From Peribacillus muralis (GTDB lineage: Bacteria > Bacillota > Bacilli > Bacillales > DSM-1321): a DNA stretch of 64,000 nucleotides. This document shows positions 8,878-18,660 of the stretch, piece by piece (position 1 is the stretch's first letter; each line of letters begins with the position of its first letter). The DNA lies in assembly GCF_001439925.1 (NCBI RefSeq), contig NZ_LMBV01000012.1, positions 62,001 to 126,000 of the forward strand, written 5' to 3'. The translations under genes were made by a program, and so were the position numbers. Below the pieces are notes generated by a model, which was not told where the DNA came from, did not search any database, and was given only the letters and a program-made list of their open reading frames with translations.

Positions 8878-9036
8878 GCATGAAGCTTTGGGTTAAAGGA
8901 AAACTATTGAGGGCGGAACAAATCGAAGGGGGATTTTGATCGTACACGTCCTTTTATTAATGATTTTCGCGCCAGTTGTGATAAAATGAAAGGGTATTAA
9001 ATAATCAGCATGATTGTAGGATTCTTGGGAGGATTT

Positions 9037-9711
9037 ATGGAAAAAAAAATATCAGTTGCAATCGACGGACCAGCTGCTGCTGGAAAAAGCACGGTTGCTA
9101 AAATTGTTGCAGAAAAGTTCAACTACATATATGTGGATACAGGAGCAATGTATAGGGCACTTACCTATAAGGCCATTAATGAACAGATTTTACTGAGTGA
9201 TGAACCAGCACTATTTGAAGTACTCCTCAAGTCGGAAATCGAACTAAGACCGAGTGAAACCGGACAATTGGTGTTTTTGGACAATGAGGACGTGACAGCC
9301 CAAATCAGAAACAATGAAGTGACTGGATCTGTATCGGAAGTGGCGAAGCACCGGAGCATCCGCGAAGAAATGGTGCGCAGGCAGCAGATTTTTGGTGAAA
9401 ATGGTGGAGTCGTCATGGACGGGAGGGATATCGGCACACATGTTTTACCGAAAGCCGAAGTTAAAGTATTTCTAATTGCTTCAGTGGATGAAAGGGCACA
9501 GCGGAGGCATCAGGAAAATTTATTGAAAGGCTTCCCATCAGACATTGAAAAGTTGAGGGAAGAAATCGCCACAAGGGACAAGCTCGACTCGGAACGCGAG
9601 GTATCTCCCCTTAAAAAGGCGGCAGATGCTATCGAAATCGATACGACTTCCTTATCGATTCATGAAGTGGCCGAAAGTATCATGTCTTTAATAGAAGAGA
9701 GGAAAAGATGA
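9037..9711 (+). CDS. cmk: Cytidylate kinase
   Basis: 224 residues, the usual length. It phosphorylates CMP and dCMP with ATP. The P-loop '[14 protein letters not shown]' lies at the N-terminus and the NMP-binding signatures '[10 protein letters not shown]' and '[10 protein letters not shown]' follow. ATG 9037 follows GGGAGGA. Its last four bases overlap the start of plsC (ATGA), so the two are translationally coupled. Confidence 0.97.
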   Translation: MEKKISVAIDGPAAAGKSTVAKIVAEKFNYIYVDTGAMYRALTYKAINEQILLSDEPALFEVLLKSEIELRPSETGQLVFLDNEDVTAQIRNNEVTGSVSEVAKHRSIREEMVRRQQIFGENGGVVMDGRDIGTHVLPKAEVKVFLIASVDERAQRRHQENLLKGFPSDIEKLREEIATRDKLDSEREVSPLKKAADAIEIDTTSLSIHEVAESIMSLIEERKR

Positions 9712-10295
9712 AATTGGATTTTTACACATTTGCCAAAAACGTCGTAAAAGGCGTTTTAATGCCTGCGTATAGGGTTAAGACATTAGGAAAGGAACATATT
9801 CCTAAAAAGGGCGGAGTCTTGATCTGTGCCAATCACATTGATAATTTGGATCCTCCTGTAGTTGGCATGACCTCTTCAAGGGATATTCATTTCATGGCAA
9901 AGGAAGAGCTGTTTCAAGCACCTGTTTTGAAAAGTATATTACCTAAAGTAAATGCTTTTCCCGTCAAACGGGGCAATAGCGATCGTGAATCCCTTAGAAA
10001 GGGTTTAAAGCTTTTGAAAGAAGGAAAGGCGATTGGGCTGTTTCCTGAGGGAACGAGAAGTAAGACGGGTGAATTGGGAGAAGGGTTGGCAGGTGCCGGA
10101 TTTTTCGCATTGCGATCTGATGCCGTGATCATACCTTGTGCGATCATCGGCCCGTATAAGCTTTTAAGCCCATTGAAGGTCGTTTACGGTCCTCCTATCC
10201 CTTTCAATGAATATCGCGAACAGAAAATTTCTGCCGATGAAGCAACCAAGATCATCATGGACCAGATCGGAAAATTGATTTCAGAGCATAAATAG
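9708..10295 (+). CDS. plsC: 1-acylglycerol-3-phosphate O-acyltransferase (PlsC family)
   Basis: 195 residues. The acyltransferase motifs are visible: the HX4D-like 'NHIDNLDPP', '[12 protein letters not shown]' and '[12 protein letters not shown]'. It acylates lysophosphatidate at position 2 during membrane lipid synthesis. It overlaps cmk by four bases and precedes rpsA after a 213-base leader. Confidence 0.92.
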   Translation: MKLDFYTFAKNVVKGVLMPAYRVKTLGKEHIPKKGGVLICANHIDNLDPPVVGMTSSRDIHFMAKEELFQAPVLKSILPKVNAFPVKRGNSDRESLRKGLKLLKEGKAIGLFPEGTRSKTGELGEGLAGAGFFALRSDAVIIPCAIIGPYKLLSPLKVVYGPPIPFNEYREQKISADEATKIIMDQIGKLISEHK

Positions 10296-10305
10296 TCCTT
10301 CATAC

Positions 10306-10332
10306 TTGACAATTTTCTGATTTTGTTAGAAT
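10306..10332 (+). promoter_or_regulatory. promoter of the rpsA homologue
   Basis: TTGACA (10306-10311), 15-bp spacer, TAGAAT (10327-10332) with an extended -10 TG at 10324-10325. It leaves a leader of about 170 bases before the start codon. Confidence 0.65.
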
Positions 10333-10364
10333 TTATAAAATAGGGGGTAATGTTCCTTATTGGG

Positions 10365-10477
10365 GATGAAAAGGAAGATTGCCTAATTATTCTAAAAGAC
10401 AGTTTTTATCTTTATTAGGAAAGTGTTTTTATTGAACCACTTAAATAAAATATGTGGCCGATGAAGAGGAAGATTGC
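10365..10477 (+). repeat. 18-base direct repeat in the rpsA leader
   Basis: GATGAAAAGGAAGATTGC at 10365-10382 recurs as GATGAAGAGGAAGATTGC at 10460-10477, 17 of 18 identical, 95 bases apart. Both lie in the untranslated leader; the second ends about 30 bases before the start codon. Confidence 0.8.
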
Positions 10478-10508
10478 TGATCAGTCATGGGTTAAGGAGG
10501 AGTTAGTA

Positions 10509-11651
10509 ATGACAGAAGATATGAACCAGGTAGAAGTGAACAATTACAAAGTTGGGGATCAAGTGAAAGCAACCGTTTCAAAGGTAGAAGAAAAACAGGT
10601 CATTGTCGATGTTGAAAACAGCAAGTCGGGTGGAATCATTCCCATCAGCGAGCTGTCCAGCCTTCATGTCGAAAAGGCATCAGATGCCGTTTCGGAAGGG
10701 GATGTATTGGAGCTTGAAGTGATTAAAGTCGAGGAAGAAGCTCTTATTCTATCAAAACGCAAAATCGACGCGCTGAAAGCATGGGATGACCTGGAACTGA
10801 AGTTTGAAAACGGTGACGTATTTGAGGCAGAAGTGAAAGATGTCGTCAAAGGCGGCCTTGTTGTGGATCTAGGCGTACGTGGTTTCGTTCCGGCTTCTCT
10901 AGTAGAAGACTATTTTGTTGAAGACTTTTCTGATTACAAAAACAAAACTTTAACATTCAAGATCGTTGAGCTTGAGAAAGACAAGAATCGCTTAATTCTC
11001 TCACATCGGGCCGTAGTACAAGAGCAAAAAGAAAAACAAAAGGCAAATGTTCTCGATAATCTTGAAAGCGGTCGAGTGCTCGAGGGTGTGGTACAAAGAA
11101 TCACCGATTTTGGAGCTTTCGTAGATATTGGCGGCGTGGATGGTCTTGTCCACATTTCCCAACTTTCCCATCAGCATGTCGACAAGGCTTCCGATGTCGT
11201 TTCCGAAGGAGATAAGGTACGGGTGAAGGTGCTTTCTATAGATCGTGATAATGAGAGGATCTCACTTTCCATCAAGGATACCCTTCCAGGACCATGGGCT
11301 GACATCGCTGAAAAAGCAACAAAAGGCTCGACACAAGAGGGGATCGTTAAGCGCCTTGTTTCATTCGGGGCATTCGTGGAGATTTTCCCTGGGGTGGAAG
11401 GGCTTGTTCATATCTCACAAATCTCACATAAACATATTGCCACACCACAGGAAGTGCTTAAAGAAGGCCAGTCCGTCGAGGTTAAGGTCCTTGATGTCAA
11501 TGAAGGGGAACAGCGATTATCATTGAGCATTAAAGAACTGGAGGAACCCCAATCCTCCAATTACAACACATCGAATTATGAACTTCCTGAAGAAACAAAG
11601 GGTTTTCAACTAGGTGAAATGATCGGTGATCAATTGAAAAAACTAAAATAA
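10509..11651 (+). CDS. ypfD: 30S ribosomal protein S1 homologue (YpfD)
   Basis: 380 residues with four S1/OB-fold RNA-binding domains, at roughly 15-85, 100-170, 190-260 and 275-345. The last two are the best conserved ('[20 protein letters not shown]', '[20 protein letters not shown]'). Firmicute S1 homologues have four domains, not the six of E. coli S1, and their translational role is less clear. ATG 10509 follows a strong AAGGAGGAG; an in-frame ATG at 10452 lacks a site. The C-terminus is a short acidic tail. Confidence 0.94.
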   Translation: MTEDMNQVEVNNYKVGDQVKATVSKVEEKQVIVDVENSKSGGIIPISELSSLHVEKASDAVSEGDVLELEVIKVEEEALILSKRKIDALKAWDDLELKFENGDVFEAEVKDVVKGGLVVDLGVRGFVPASLVEDYFVEDFSDYKNKTLTFKIVELEKDKNRLILSHRAVVQEQKEKQKANVLDNLESGRVLEGVVQRITDFGAFVDIGGVDGLVHISQLSHQHVDKASDVVSEGDKVRVKVLSIDRDNERISLSIKDTLPGPWADIAEKATKGSTQEGIVKRLVSFGAFVEIFPGVEGLVHISQISHKHIATPQEVLKEGQSVEVKVLDVNEGEQRLSLSIKELEEPQSSNYNTSNYELPEETKGFQLGEMIGDQLKKLK

Positions 11652-11670
11652 GATAATAATGGTGATAGCC

Positions 11671-12717
11671 TTGGAGAGAGAAAAACGAAAATTAGATCAT
11701 ATAGAATTTGCGCTAAAAACAGGTCAGCAGCATAAGTCCGGACTAGAAGATATTTCGTTTATTCACCAAAGCTTACCAGGAATTTCTTTGAATAATGCAT
11801 CACTCACAGCGGAAATTGGCGAACTTGAATTAAGTTCGCCAATTTTTATAAATGCGATGACCGGAGGCGGGGGCGCCGAAACGGAAAAGATAAATGGTGA
11901 TCTTGCCCTAGCTGCAAAGGAAACGGGTATTGCCATGGCGGTCGGTTCTCAGATGGCTGCGATCAAGGATCCTCACCAGCAGGCATCTTTTAAGGTCGTT
12001 AGACAAGAGAATCCTGCTGGCGTGCTGATTGGCAATCTCGGTGGTGAAGCAACTGTCGACCAAGCAATGCGAGCGATCGACATGATCGAGGCAAATGCCT
12101 TGCAGATTCACATCAACACGATACAGGAGCTGACGATGCCTGAAGGAGATAGGGACTTTGCCGGAACCCTTACTAGAATAGAAAAAATCAACAACAGCAT
12201 CGGAGTTCCTGTCATCGTAAAAGAGGTAGGATTCGGGATGAGTAAGGAAACGGTGAAGCAATTACTTTCCGTTGGTGTTTCAATCATTGATGTAGGCGGT
12301 TTTGGCGGAACGAATTTTGCTAAAATCGAGAATGAAAGGCGAGCGAAAGTACTCGGTTATTTTAATGAATGGGGCATTCCGACGGCTGCTTCAATCGTGG
12401 AAGCGGTTAATGTTTCACCAGAGCTTTCGGTGATTGGTTCGGGCGGCATTCGTAATTCTCTGGAAATCGCAAAATGCCTTGGGTTAGGAGCGAAAGGTGT
12501 CGGTTTGGCCGGTCATTTTCTCAAGGTGCATAAAGAGTTAGGTCTTTTACAATTGATTAAAGAAATAACCTACATACATGATGATTTAAAAATCATCATG
12601 ACTGCACTCGGCTGCTGCAATATCGGACAATTAAGGAAATCGAAGCTGGTAATTTCAGGTGATACCTACCATTGGTTAACGCAAAGGGGAATTGATTGCT
12701 CCACATATGCAAGATGA
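11671..12717 (+). CDS. fni: Type 2 isopentenyl-diphosphate delta-isomerase
   Basis: About 348 residues. The enzyme is an FMN- and NADPH-dependent TIM barrel that interconverts IPP and DMAPP. Signatures: 'INAMTGGGG', 'AVGSQMAA', 'QIHINTIQE', '[11 protein letters not shown]', '[10 protein letters not shown]' and '[12 protein letters not shown]'. TTG 11671 is chosen because GGTGAT lies just upstream and the N-terminus then aligns with B. subtilis Fni; ATG 11659 has no ribosome binding site. It lies 19 bases after ypfD. A perfect terminator-like hairpin sits inside the coding region near codon 50 (see separate entry). Confidence 0.93.
   Translation: MEREKRKLDHIEFALKTGQQHKSGLEDISFIHQSLPGISLNNASLTAEIGELELSSPIFINAMTGGGGAETEKINGDLALAAKETGIAMAVGSQMAAIKDPHQQASFKVVRQENPAGVLIGNLGGEATVDQAMRAIDMIEANALQIHINTIQELTMPEGDRDFAGTLTRIEKINNSIGVPVIVKEVGFGMSKETVKQLLSVGVSIIDVGGFGGTNFAKIENERRAKVLGYFNEWGIPTAASIVEAVNVSPELSVIGSGGIRNSLEIAKCLGLGAKGVGLAGHFLKVHKELGLLQLIKEITYIHDDLKIIMTALGCCNIGQLRKSKLVISGDTYHWLTQRGIDCSTYAR
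11813..11847 (+). promoter_or_regulatory. terminator-like hairpin inside fni
   Basis: AAATTGGCGAACTT (11813-11826), loop GAATT, AAGTTCGCCAATTT (11832-11845), with the run TTTTT at 11843-11847. The 14-bp stem is perfect and has the form of an intrinsic terminator, but it lies in frame within fni about 145 bases after the start. Confidence 0.7.
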
Positions 12718-12726
12718 TATCCATAG

Positions 12727-12770
12727 AAAGAAGCATCTCAATTGGAATGAGCATTGAGATGCTTCTTTTC
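12727..12770 (+). terminator. bidirectional terminator between fni and ypzI
   Basis: AAAGAAGCATCTCAAT (12727-12742) pairs perfectly with ATTGAGATGCTTCTTT (12753-12768). A and T tracts flank it, so it can end both fni and the opposing ypzI transcript. Confidence 0.9.
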
Positions 12771-12782
12771 GTTTCCATGGAA

Positions 12783-12914
12783 TTAGCTATTTCTTTTTCG
12801 TGCATCTTCGGGACTTTCCATTTTTGTTGCCCCATCATACTTCAAGGATTGGTCCCTATCTGACTCAACCCGTTCACTTGCTTTCAATTTTTTCTCTTGC
12901 CTATCTTTGCCCAT
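12783..12914 (-). CDS. ypzI: YpzI-family small protein
   Basis: 43 residues, start MGKDRQEKKLKASERVESD, very rich in charged residues and with no membrane segment. An excellent ribosome binding site (AAAGGAGGTG) precedes the ATG on the minus strand. Length, composition and position after fni match the YpzI family of unknown function. It converges on fni and shares the terminator at 12727-12770. Confidence 0.85.
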   Translation of the reverse strand: MGKDRQEKKLKASERVESDRDQSLKYDGATKMESPEDARKRNS

Positions 12915-13047
12915 GTTAACACCTCCTTTTATTAATAAATCAGGAACTTTTTATCCTATAACTATTGCGACTCCTCATTAAAAGCAGGACTTTACGTTTA
13001 ATTTTAGGATAATCTAGCCATAATGTTACCTAAAAGGGGGACGCTGC

Positions 13048-13665
13048 ATGGATGGAATATTGTTTTATTGGATGTCATGGATAGTTTGGGTATTTGTCAT
13101 GTTTTTTATTCCGAAAACGGTCCCATATCGGTTTGATTTTCTATTTCATCTTTTGGCCGTCATGTTATTAGCGGAATATAAGTTGGAGATTTCCTTGCTT
13201 TCCTTGCATTTGAGCGGTCTCTACCTTTTCTTGATACTTTGTGTGTATAGTAGGAAGCAATCGACATTCAAAATCATGGAGCTGATCTGCGGCTGTCTTA
13301 TCGTTACGCTCGCTTATGCCAGTTTTCAGCTTTTTTCTTTACTAGATCCGATATGGCTCATTATGAAACCCTCCTATCTCCTGTGCTTCTTTCTGAATTA
13401 TCTTATCCTATTACTTTTTAAGAATTGGAAACATCGGTTGTTTGTCCTTTTAATTGGTTTGATTATGGGGGATATTATTTATTCACTATTAATGGTTTAT
13501 CATTCTTTGCCTTATGTGGCCCTTACATTCGCATGGCATGATAATGCAGTGCTGGTATTGGGCGCAAATATTCTCTGGCGCATGTTTGAGATTTTCGGAC
13601 AATACATCTATTTAGCGTCCCAATCGAGGTTCTTATCAAAACAGCGAAAAGAGAACTTTAATTAA
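13048..13665 (+). CDS. yphA: Integral membrane protein YphA
   Basis: 205 residues, almost wholly hydrophobic with about six predicted membrane helices. Function unknown. AAAAGGGGG precedes ATG 13048. The position between fni/ypzI and der is that of yphA in B. subtilis; the family call rests mainly on this order and the topology. Confidence 0.75.
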   Translation: MDGILFYWMSWIVWVFVMFFIPKTVPYRFDFLFHLLAVMLLAEYKLEISLLSLHLSGLYLFLILCVYSRKQSTFKIMELICGCLIVTLAYASFQLFSLLDPIWLIMKPSYLLCFFLNYLILLLFKNWKHRLFVLLIGLIMGDIIYSLLMVYHSLPYVALTFAWHDNAVLVLGANILWRMFEIFGQYIYLASQSRFLSKQRKENFN

Positions 13666-13758
13666 TGAAAAGGAAGGTGGGAAGAGTGGCCATTCTTATC
13701 TAAATGATGCTTGTAAATTGGAGTAAATTGGAATGGCAGGCTTTTATTTATACAATCA

Positions 13759-13787
13759 TTGTTGATTGGCACGAAATTTGTTACTAT
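13759..13787 (+). promoter_or_regulatory. possible promoter of der
   Basis: TTGTTG (13759-13764), 17-bp spacer, TACTAT (13782-13787). It would give a leader of about 345 bases. Confidence 0.45.
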
Positions 13788-13902
13788 AGGGTAGTTAGAG
13801 GTCTGTATATAAATCGTAAAGTGCTTTAAACAATTAATAAGGAAGCAGATGATTTAGAGCTTTCTTCATTTTTTTGGGCTGTATATAATCACGTTTTAGC
13901 AA

Positions 13903-13939
13903 GCAGTCGGTCCACTGGGAAAAAAAGTGGACAAACTGC
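13903..13939 (+). repeat. inverted repeat in the der leader
   Basis: GCAGTCGGTCCAC (13903-13915) and GTGGACAAACTGC (13927-13939) pair over 11 of 13 positions around an A-rich 11-base loop. No T run follows, so it is not a terminator. Confidence 0.7.
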
Positions 13940-14138
13940 CTGTAAATCCTTGATACGTTTAACTGATCATCAGTTGTGCATGTAGTCCTGATGGAAGTTT
14001 CCTTTATAAGATGATGGATACAGTCTTTTCCTTGAATAGGAAATAATGAAAAACAATGATGCAACGCAATTTTTAAGACATGCATTCATGGATTTCGTGA
14101 CTTTGACAGAGATATAGTAGCAGAAAGGGTGAATAGCA

Positions 14139-15449
14139 ATGCCAAAACCGGTAATTGCGATAGTCGGTCGTCCGAACGTAGGTAAATCGACGATCTTTAA
14201 TAGAATAGTGGGAGAACGGGTTTCGATTGTCGAAGACGTGCCAGGAGTGACACGCGACAGGATATATAGTTCAGGTGAATGGTTGACACATGATTTTAAC
14301 ATCATTGATACAGGTGGAATAGATATCGGTGATGAGCCGTTTCTTGAACAAATTCGCCAGCAGGCTGAAATTGCCATCGACGAGGCCGATGTGATAATCT
14401 TTATGACGAATGGCCGTGAGGGAGTAACATCTGCGGATGAAGAGGTTGCCAAGATTCTCTTTAAATCCAGGAAGCCGGTTGTCCTTGCGGTAAATAAAGT
14501 CGATAATCCCGAAATGAGAGACCAAATTTATGATTTCTACGCGTTAGGTTTTGGCGATCCATTCCCGATTTCCGGATCACACGGACTCGGTCTTGGTGAC
14601 CTTCTAGATGAAGCTGCGAAACACTTCCCTAAATTCAGCGGGCAGGATTATGCAGATGATGTCATTAAATTCAGCTTGATCGGAAGACCGAATGTAGGTA
14701 AATCATCTTTGGTCAACGCATTGTTGGGGGAAGATCGTGTTATCGTAAGTGAAATTGAGGGTACGACTCGTGATGCGATCGATTCCCCTTATAAATACAA
14801 CGGTAAAGAGTATGTCATTATTGATACCGCTGGAATGAGGAAAAAAGGTAAGGTGTATGAAAGCACGGAAAAATACAGCGTACTTCGTGCATTAAGGGCA
14901 ATTGAACGCTCAGACGTCGTTCTTGTCGTTTTAAACGCTGAAGAAGGCATTCGTGAGCAAGATAAAAAAATTGCCGGTTATGCCCATGAAGCGGGCAGGG
15001 CGGTTATCATCGTCGTCAATAAATGGGATGCAATCGAGAAAGATGAAAAAACGATGAAGGATTTTGAAGAAAAAATCCGTGCCCATTTCCTATTCTTGGA
15101 TTATGCACCAATCATCTATCTTTCCGCTTTAACTAAAAAACGGACTCATACGTTAATTCCTGTCATCGATCAGGCTAGTGAAAACCATGCCATCCGTGTT
15201 CAGACAAATGTATTGAATGAAGTGGTCATGGATGCCGTGGCGATGAATCCTACACCAACCCATAACGGGAACCGTTTGAAAATCTATTATACGACCCAGG
15301 TAGCGATCAAGCCGCCTACTTTCGTTGTATTCGTTAATGATCCTGAGTTATTGCATTTCTCCTATGAAAGATTTTTAGAGAATCGAATTAGGGATGCCTT
15401 TGGTTTTGAAGGAACACCAATTCGGATTTTTGGACGCCAAAGAAAATAG
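14139..15449 (+). CDS. der: Ribosome-assembly GTPase Der (EngA)
   Basis: 436 residues. Two tandem GTPase domains each carry G1 'GRPNVGKS' (residues about 9 and 183), with G3 'DTGGID' and 'DTAGMR', and G4 'NKVD' and 'NKWD'. A KH-like C-terminal domain follows. Der is essential for 50S subunit assembly. The ribosome binding site AGAAAGGGTG precedes ATG 14139. gpsA follows after 16 bases, as in B. subtilis. Confidence 0.98.
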   Translation: MPKPVIAIVGRPNVGKSTIFNRIVGERVSIVEDVPGVTRDRIYSSGEWLTHDFNIIDTGGIDIGDEPFLEQIRQQAEIAIDEADVIIFMTNGREGVTSADEEVAKILFKSRKPVVLAVNKVDNPEMRDQIYDFYALGFGDPFPISGSHGLGLGDLLDEAAKHFPKFSGQDYADDVIKFSLIGRPNVGKSSLVNALLGEDRVIVSEIEGTTRDAIDSPYKYNGKEYVIIDTAGMRKKGKVYESTEKYSVLRALRAIERSDVVLVVLNAEEGIREQDKKIAGYAHEAGRAVIIVVNKWDAIEKDEKTMKDFEEKIRAHFLFLDYAPIIYLSALTKKRTHTLIPVIDQASENHAIRVQTNVLNEVVMDAVAMNPTPTHNGNRLKIYYTTQVAIKPPTFVVFVNDPELLHFSYERFLENRIRDAFGFEGTPIRIFGRQRK

Positions 15450-15465
15450 TAAAGGGAGTCATACA

Positions 15466-16518
15466 ATGGTGAAAGCAAAAGAAAGCATCGCAGTCATTGG
15501 TGCAGGTAGCTGGGGAACTGCTTTAGCGATGGTACTAGCTGATAACCAGCATGAAGTAAGATTATGGGGACATAATCCGAAGCAAATCGAAGAAATAAAC
15601 CAACATCATACGAATGGGAAATACTTGCCTGGAATTGACCTGCCTAAAGGGATAGTAGGGTATTCTTCCATGAAGGAAGCATTGGCAGGAATTGAAATGA
15701 TCATTTTGGCAGTTCCGACCAAAGCTTTTCGGGAAGTGCTTGGACAGATCGAAGCGGCTCATGATAAACCATTGACAATTGTTCATGTGAGTAAGGGGAT
15801 TGAACCGGATTCCCTGCTTCGCATTTCTGAAATGATTGAAGAAGTTTCTTCCTCGGATTGGTTAAATGATATCGTCGTTCTTTCAGGTCCAAGCCATGCT
15901 GAAGAAGTCAGCCTCCGTCACCCAACGACAGTTGCCGTTTCCTCAAAAAATATGAAGGCGGCCGAAAAGGCTCAGGACCTCTTCATCAACAATAATTTCC
16001 GCGTCTATACGAATCCGGATTTGATTGGTGTTGAAATTGGCGGGGCCTTGAAGAACATAATTGCTTTGGCTTCAGGTATTACCGACGGGTTAGGCTATGG
16101 CGATAATGCCAAGGCGGCCTTAATGACCCGTGGGTTGGCTGAAATCTCCCGTTTAGGGGTGGCCATGGGTGCCAACCCGCTTACTTTTTCAGGATTAGCC
16201 GGGATTGGCGATTTAATCGTCACGTGTACAAGCGTCCATTCCCGTAATTGGAGAGCAGGGAATATGCTTGGAAAAGGGCAAAAACTCGAAGAAGTGTTGG
16301 AAAACATGGGGATGGTGGTTGAAGGGGTCAGAACGACTAAAGCCGCCTATCAACTAGCACAAAAGTACGAAGTGAATATGCCGATTACTGAAGCCCTTTA
16401 TGATGTCTTATTCAATGGGGAAGAAGTGAAGAAGGCTGTTGACCTTTTGATGAATCGTTCTAAAACGAATGAAATGGAAGAACTTTATAACATATTGGAT
16501 AGCAGGCAGCAGGATTAA
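15466..16518 (+). CDS. gpsA: NAD(P)-dependent glycerol-3-phosphate dehydrogenase
   Basis: 350 residues. It reduces dihydroxyacetone phosphate to sn-glycerol-3-phosphate for phospholipid synthesis. N-terminal dinucleotide motif '[15 protein letters not shown]'; the catalytic lysine segment 'VSKGIE'; '[14 protein letters not shown]' and '[14 protein letters not shown]' in the C-terminal domain. ATG 15466 follows AAAGGGAG, just after the der stop; the longer frame from 15394 overlaps der and lacks the motif at its N-terminus. Confidence 0.97.
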   Translation: MVKAKESIAVIGAGSWGTALAMVLADNQHEVRLWGHNPKQIEEINQHHTNGKYLPGIDLPKGIVGYSSMKEALAGIEMIILAVPTKAFREVLGQIEAAHDKPLTIVHVSKGIEPDSLLRISEMIEEVSSSDWLNDIVVLSGPSHAEEVSLRHPTTVAVSSKNMKAAEKAQDLFINNNFRVYTNPDLIGVEIGGALKNIIALASGITDGLGYGDNAKAALMTRGLAEISRLGVAMGANPLTFSGLAGIGDLIVTCTSVHSRNWRAGNMLGKGQKLEEVLENMGMVVEGVRTTKAAYQLAQKYEVNMPITEALYDVLFNGEEVKKAVDLLMNRSKTNEMEELYNILDSRQQD

Positions 16519-16652
16519 CAAGAAATCGTTTAATTTAATAAAAGAATTTCATTAAATTAGGCATTCGATGATGCATGTTGCATGGTCTCAGCATACAATG
16601 CAACGAAAGTAAACTAGTAATTTGACCTCGGCACGGGGGATTTAGTCAAATG

Positions 16653-16687
16653 AGCAGAAGATATCTTGATATCTTCTGCTTTTTTTT
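16653..16687 (+). terminator. intrinsic terminator of gpsA
   Basis: AGCAGAAGATATC (16653-16665) pairs perfectly with GATATCTTCTGCT (16668-16680), then TTTTTTT. Confidence 0.9.
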
Positions 16688-16754
16688 ATGGGCAAAAAAT
16701 GATCTGTTCTCTTTTACCTAACTTTGGGGATTATGAATAATTGAATAGGTTATT

Positions 16755-16766
16755 CAAATTTGCATG
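16755..16766 (+). promoter_or_regulatory. candidate enhancer site of the sigma-54 activator (importer gene)
   Basis: CAAATTTGCATG shares the pattern CAAWTTTGCATR with CAATTTTGCATA upstream of patA. Both end about 50 bp upstream of the -24 GG of their promoter. It abuts the palindrome 16741-16757. Confidence 0.5.
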
Positions 16767-16815
16767 AAGTATTCTCCTTATTTCCTTGTTTTTTGGTAAA
16801 AATCGACGCTTTTTT

Positions 16816-16832
16816 TTGGTATGAAAATTGCG
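16816..16832 (+). promoter_or_regulatory. sigma-54 (SigL) promoter of the putrescine importer
   Basis: TTGGTATGAAAATTGCG has GG at -24 (16818-16819) and GC at -12 (16830-16831) with the exact spacing of the TGG-N8-TTGC consensus. It lies about 85 bp upstream of the start codon. Confidence 0.7.
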
Positions 16833-16917
16833 AAGTGTAATATGACTGAAAAAAATTATAAAGGAAGATGGAAAAGTTGACTGATTTTTCTGGCTAAAGA
16901 AGAAAGGGGAATGATAC

Positions 16918-18255
16918 ATGCAAACAGGTAAATTGAAAAGGTCTTTGAACCTATGGCAAATCGTACTGCTAGGTGTTGGATATATGACGCCGATGGTTGT
17001 TTTTGATACATTCGGGATTGTTTCCGAAAAAACGGGCGGGCATGTGCCGACCGCTTATGTCATTGCTCTTTTAGCCATGTTGTTTACGGCAGCCAGTTAT
17101 GGGAAAATGGTGAAAATTTATCCGCAGGCAGGTTCATCGTACACGTACACCCAAAAAACGATCAATCCACATATAGGCTTCCTTGTAGGGTGGTCTTCGC
17201 TGCTTGATTATTTATTTTTACCGATGGTGAACGGAATTTTAACCAAAATATACTTATCTGCCCTTTTTCCGCAAGTAAACCCGTGGATATGGGTGTTGGC
17301 ATTTGTCCTTTTAATGACAGTCATTAACTTATTCAATGTTAATTTTGCAGCAAACTTTAATAGCTTTCTTGTTTTTTTTCAAATGTTGGTCATCGTTATT
17401 TTTGTCACACTTGTCGTTAAAGGGGTCATGGGTGGAGAAGGGACTGGAGAGGTCTTTTCGGTTCAGCCATTCATCAGTCCTCATACTGAAGTCTCGACGC
17501 TCATAGCTGGTGCTACGATCCTTTGTTTTTCTTTCTTGGGGTTCGATGCAGTTACGACATTATCGGAAGAAACACCGAATCCATCCAAAACGGTTCCCCG
17601 AGCGATCTTTTTGACTGCCCTCATCGGAGGGGTTTTATTTGTGACTGCATCATTCTTTACACAGCTATTTTTCCCTGATGTTTCCCGTTTTAGCGATACG
17701 GAAGCAGCCTCCCCGGAAATTGCCCTATTCGTTGGCGGAAAATTATTTCAGGCTTTCTTTCTTGCTGGAACATTATGTGGTACCCTTGCCTCCGGGCTTG
17801 CATCTCATGCTAGTGTTTCTAGGCTCTTATATGTCATGGGGCGTGACCAAATGATCCCGAAGAAACTATTTGGGTTTATCCACCCTAAATACAGTACGCC
17901 GTTTTTTAATGTCATATTTGTCGGAATCATATCATTGGTTGCCTTGTTCCTTGATTTGGTTACGGCCACTTCGCTCATAAACTTTGGGGCGTTAATTGCT
18001 TTTACTTTCGTGAATATATGCGTAATCGTCCATGCGGTAAGGAACAAAACCTTCAGAACGATTAAAGGGTTTCTTTCAACTATTCTGTCCCCTGTTATAG
18101 GTGCAGCATCGGTCTTCATCCTCTGGCTTAATCTCGAAATGAGCTCCTTGATTCTAGGAATTACCTGGGCCGTCATTGGGATTGGGTATCTTCTCTATCG
18201 AACAAAATGGTTTACGGAATCTCCTCCGCTATTCCATTTTGAAGAAGCACAATGA
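16918..18255 (+). CDS. puuP: APC-family putrescine importer (PuuP type)
   Basis: 445 residues, about 12 membrane helices. Long stretches resemble E. coli PuuP as I recall it: '[14 protein letters not shown]', '[13 protein letters not shown]', '[18 protein letters not shown]' and '[19 protein letters not shown]'. It should import putrescine by proton symport. The start at 16918 follows AGAAAGGGGAA. Its sigma-54 promoter, the adjacent sigma-54 activator and the nearby putrescine aminotransferase support the substrate assignment; another amine or amino acid cannot be excluded. The block interrupts the usual gpsA-yphE order. Confidence 0.85.
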   Translation: MQTGKLKRSLNLWQIVLLGVGYMTPMVVFDTFGIVSEKTGGHVPTAYVIALLAMLFTAASYGKMVKIYPQAGSSYTYTQKTINPHIGFLVGWSSLLDYLFLPMVNGILTKIYLSALFPQVNPWIWVLAFVLLMTVINLFNVNFAANFNSFLVFFQMLVIVIFVTLVVKGVMGGEGTGEVFSVQPFISPHTEVSTLIAGATILCFSFLGFDAVTTLSEETPNPSKTVPRAIFLTALIGGVLFVTASFFTQLFFPDVSRFSDTEAASPEIALFVGGKLFQAFFLAGTLCGTLASGLASHASVSRLLYVMGRDQMIPKKLFGFIHPKYSTPFFNVIFVGIISLVALFLDLVTATSLINFGALIAFTFVNICVIVHAVRNKTFRTIKGFLSTILSPVIGAASVFILWLNLEMSSLILGITWAVIGIGYLLYRTKWFTESPPLFHFEEAQ

Positions 18256-18660
18256 ATCTAATCAATTCTTGAACGAAGGAGGTTGTTATAAAAGCTGATG
18301 GGAAAATGAAGCGGTCGATAACGACTCGGATACAAATGTATCCACCTTCGAAAGGGTTATTGAAGCAGATAAAGTAAGAAGTTGATTCAGACAACCTGAG
18401 GAGGATGAACATTCACGAACCATAACAAGCTAATTCAAGGAATTCATGATCAGCAAATAATAAGAAAAAGCTGAACGGGCTTTTGTCCAACGGAAAATAA
18501 TAATATGGTTTTTAGGTCAAAAGGGTCCAGTTAAAGGACCCTTTTCATATGGATTGAAAAATGGTGAATGATGGATATGCTATTGGAGCATGTTATTTTT
18601 TATCTTGCAATTCAGAATTATGATAAAATAAAGGGTAGGTTACAAAAGGAGAGTGAAATT
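18256..18660. other. 405-base gap before the sigma-54 regulator
   Basis: No supported gene. It contains a perfect palindrome GGATACA-AA-TGTATCC (18328-18343) of unknown role and a terminator (18519-18548). The first part reads like decayed or untranslated DNA; I recognise no family in either strand. Confidence 0.5.
18519..18548 (+). terminator. intrinsic terminator between importer and regulator genes
   Basis: AAAAGGGTCC (18519-18528), loop, GGACCCTTTT (18536-18545), perfect 10-bp stem. It lies about 265 bases after the importer stop, so the importer would be transcribed alone. Confidence 0.75.

Larger units (their letters stand above)
13666..14138. other. 473-base gap before der
   Basis: No supported gene. 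It holds a possible promoter (13759-13787) and an inverted repeat (13903-13939). The long open frame on the minus strand (13970-14452) runs into der and has no family character. Confidence 0.6.
16519..16917. other. 399-base gap between gpsA and the putrescine importer
   Basis: No gene. It contains an AT-rich inverted repeat (TAATTTAAT 16531-16539, ATTAAATTA 16551-16559), the gpsA terminator, a palindrome TTGAATA-GGT-TATTCAA (16741-16757), a TTTGCAT motif and a sigma-54 promoter. Confidence 0.7.

Noticed and set aside
12596-12838. 80-codon minus-strand frame across the end of fni
   Set aside because: It runs through the fni terminator and overlaps ypzI in a different frame; ypzI has the better ribosome binding site and recognisable composition.
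13970-14452. 160-codon open frame on the minus strand opposite the start of der
   Set aside because: It overlaps a certain gene, has low-complexity serine-rich translation, and lacks a ribosome binding site. Similar antisense frames opposite tyrA (35712-36149), aroE (36902-37339, 37535-37981) and dinG (55402-55791) were dropped for the same reason.
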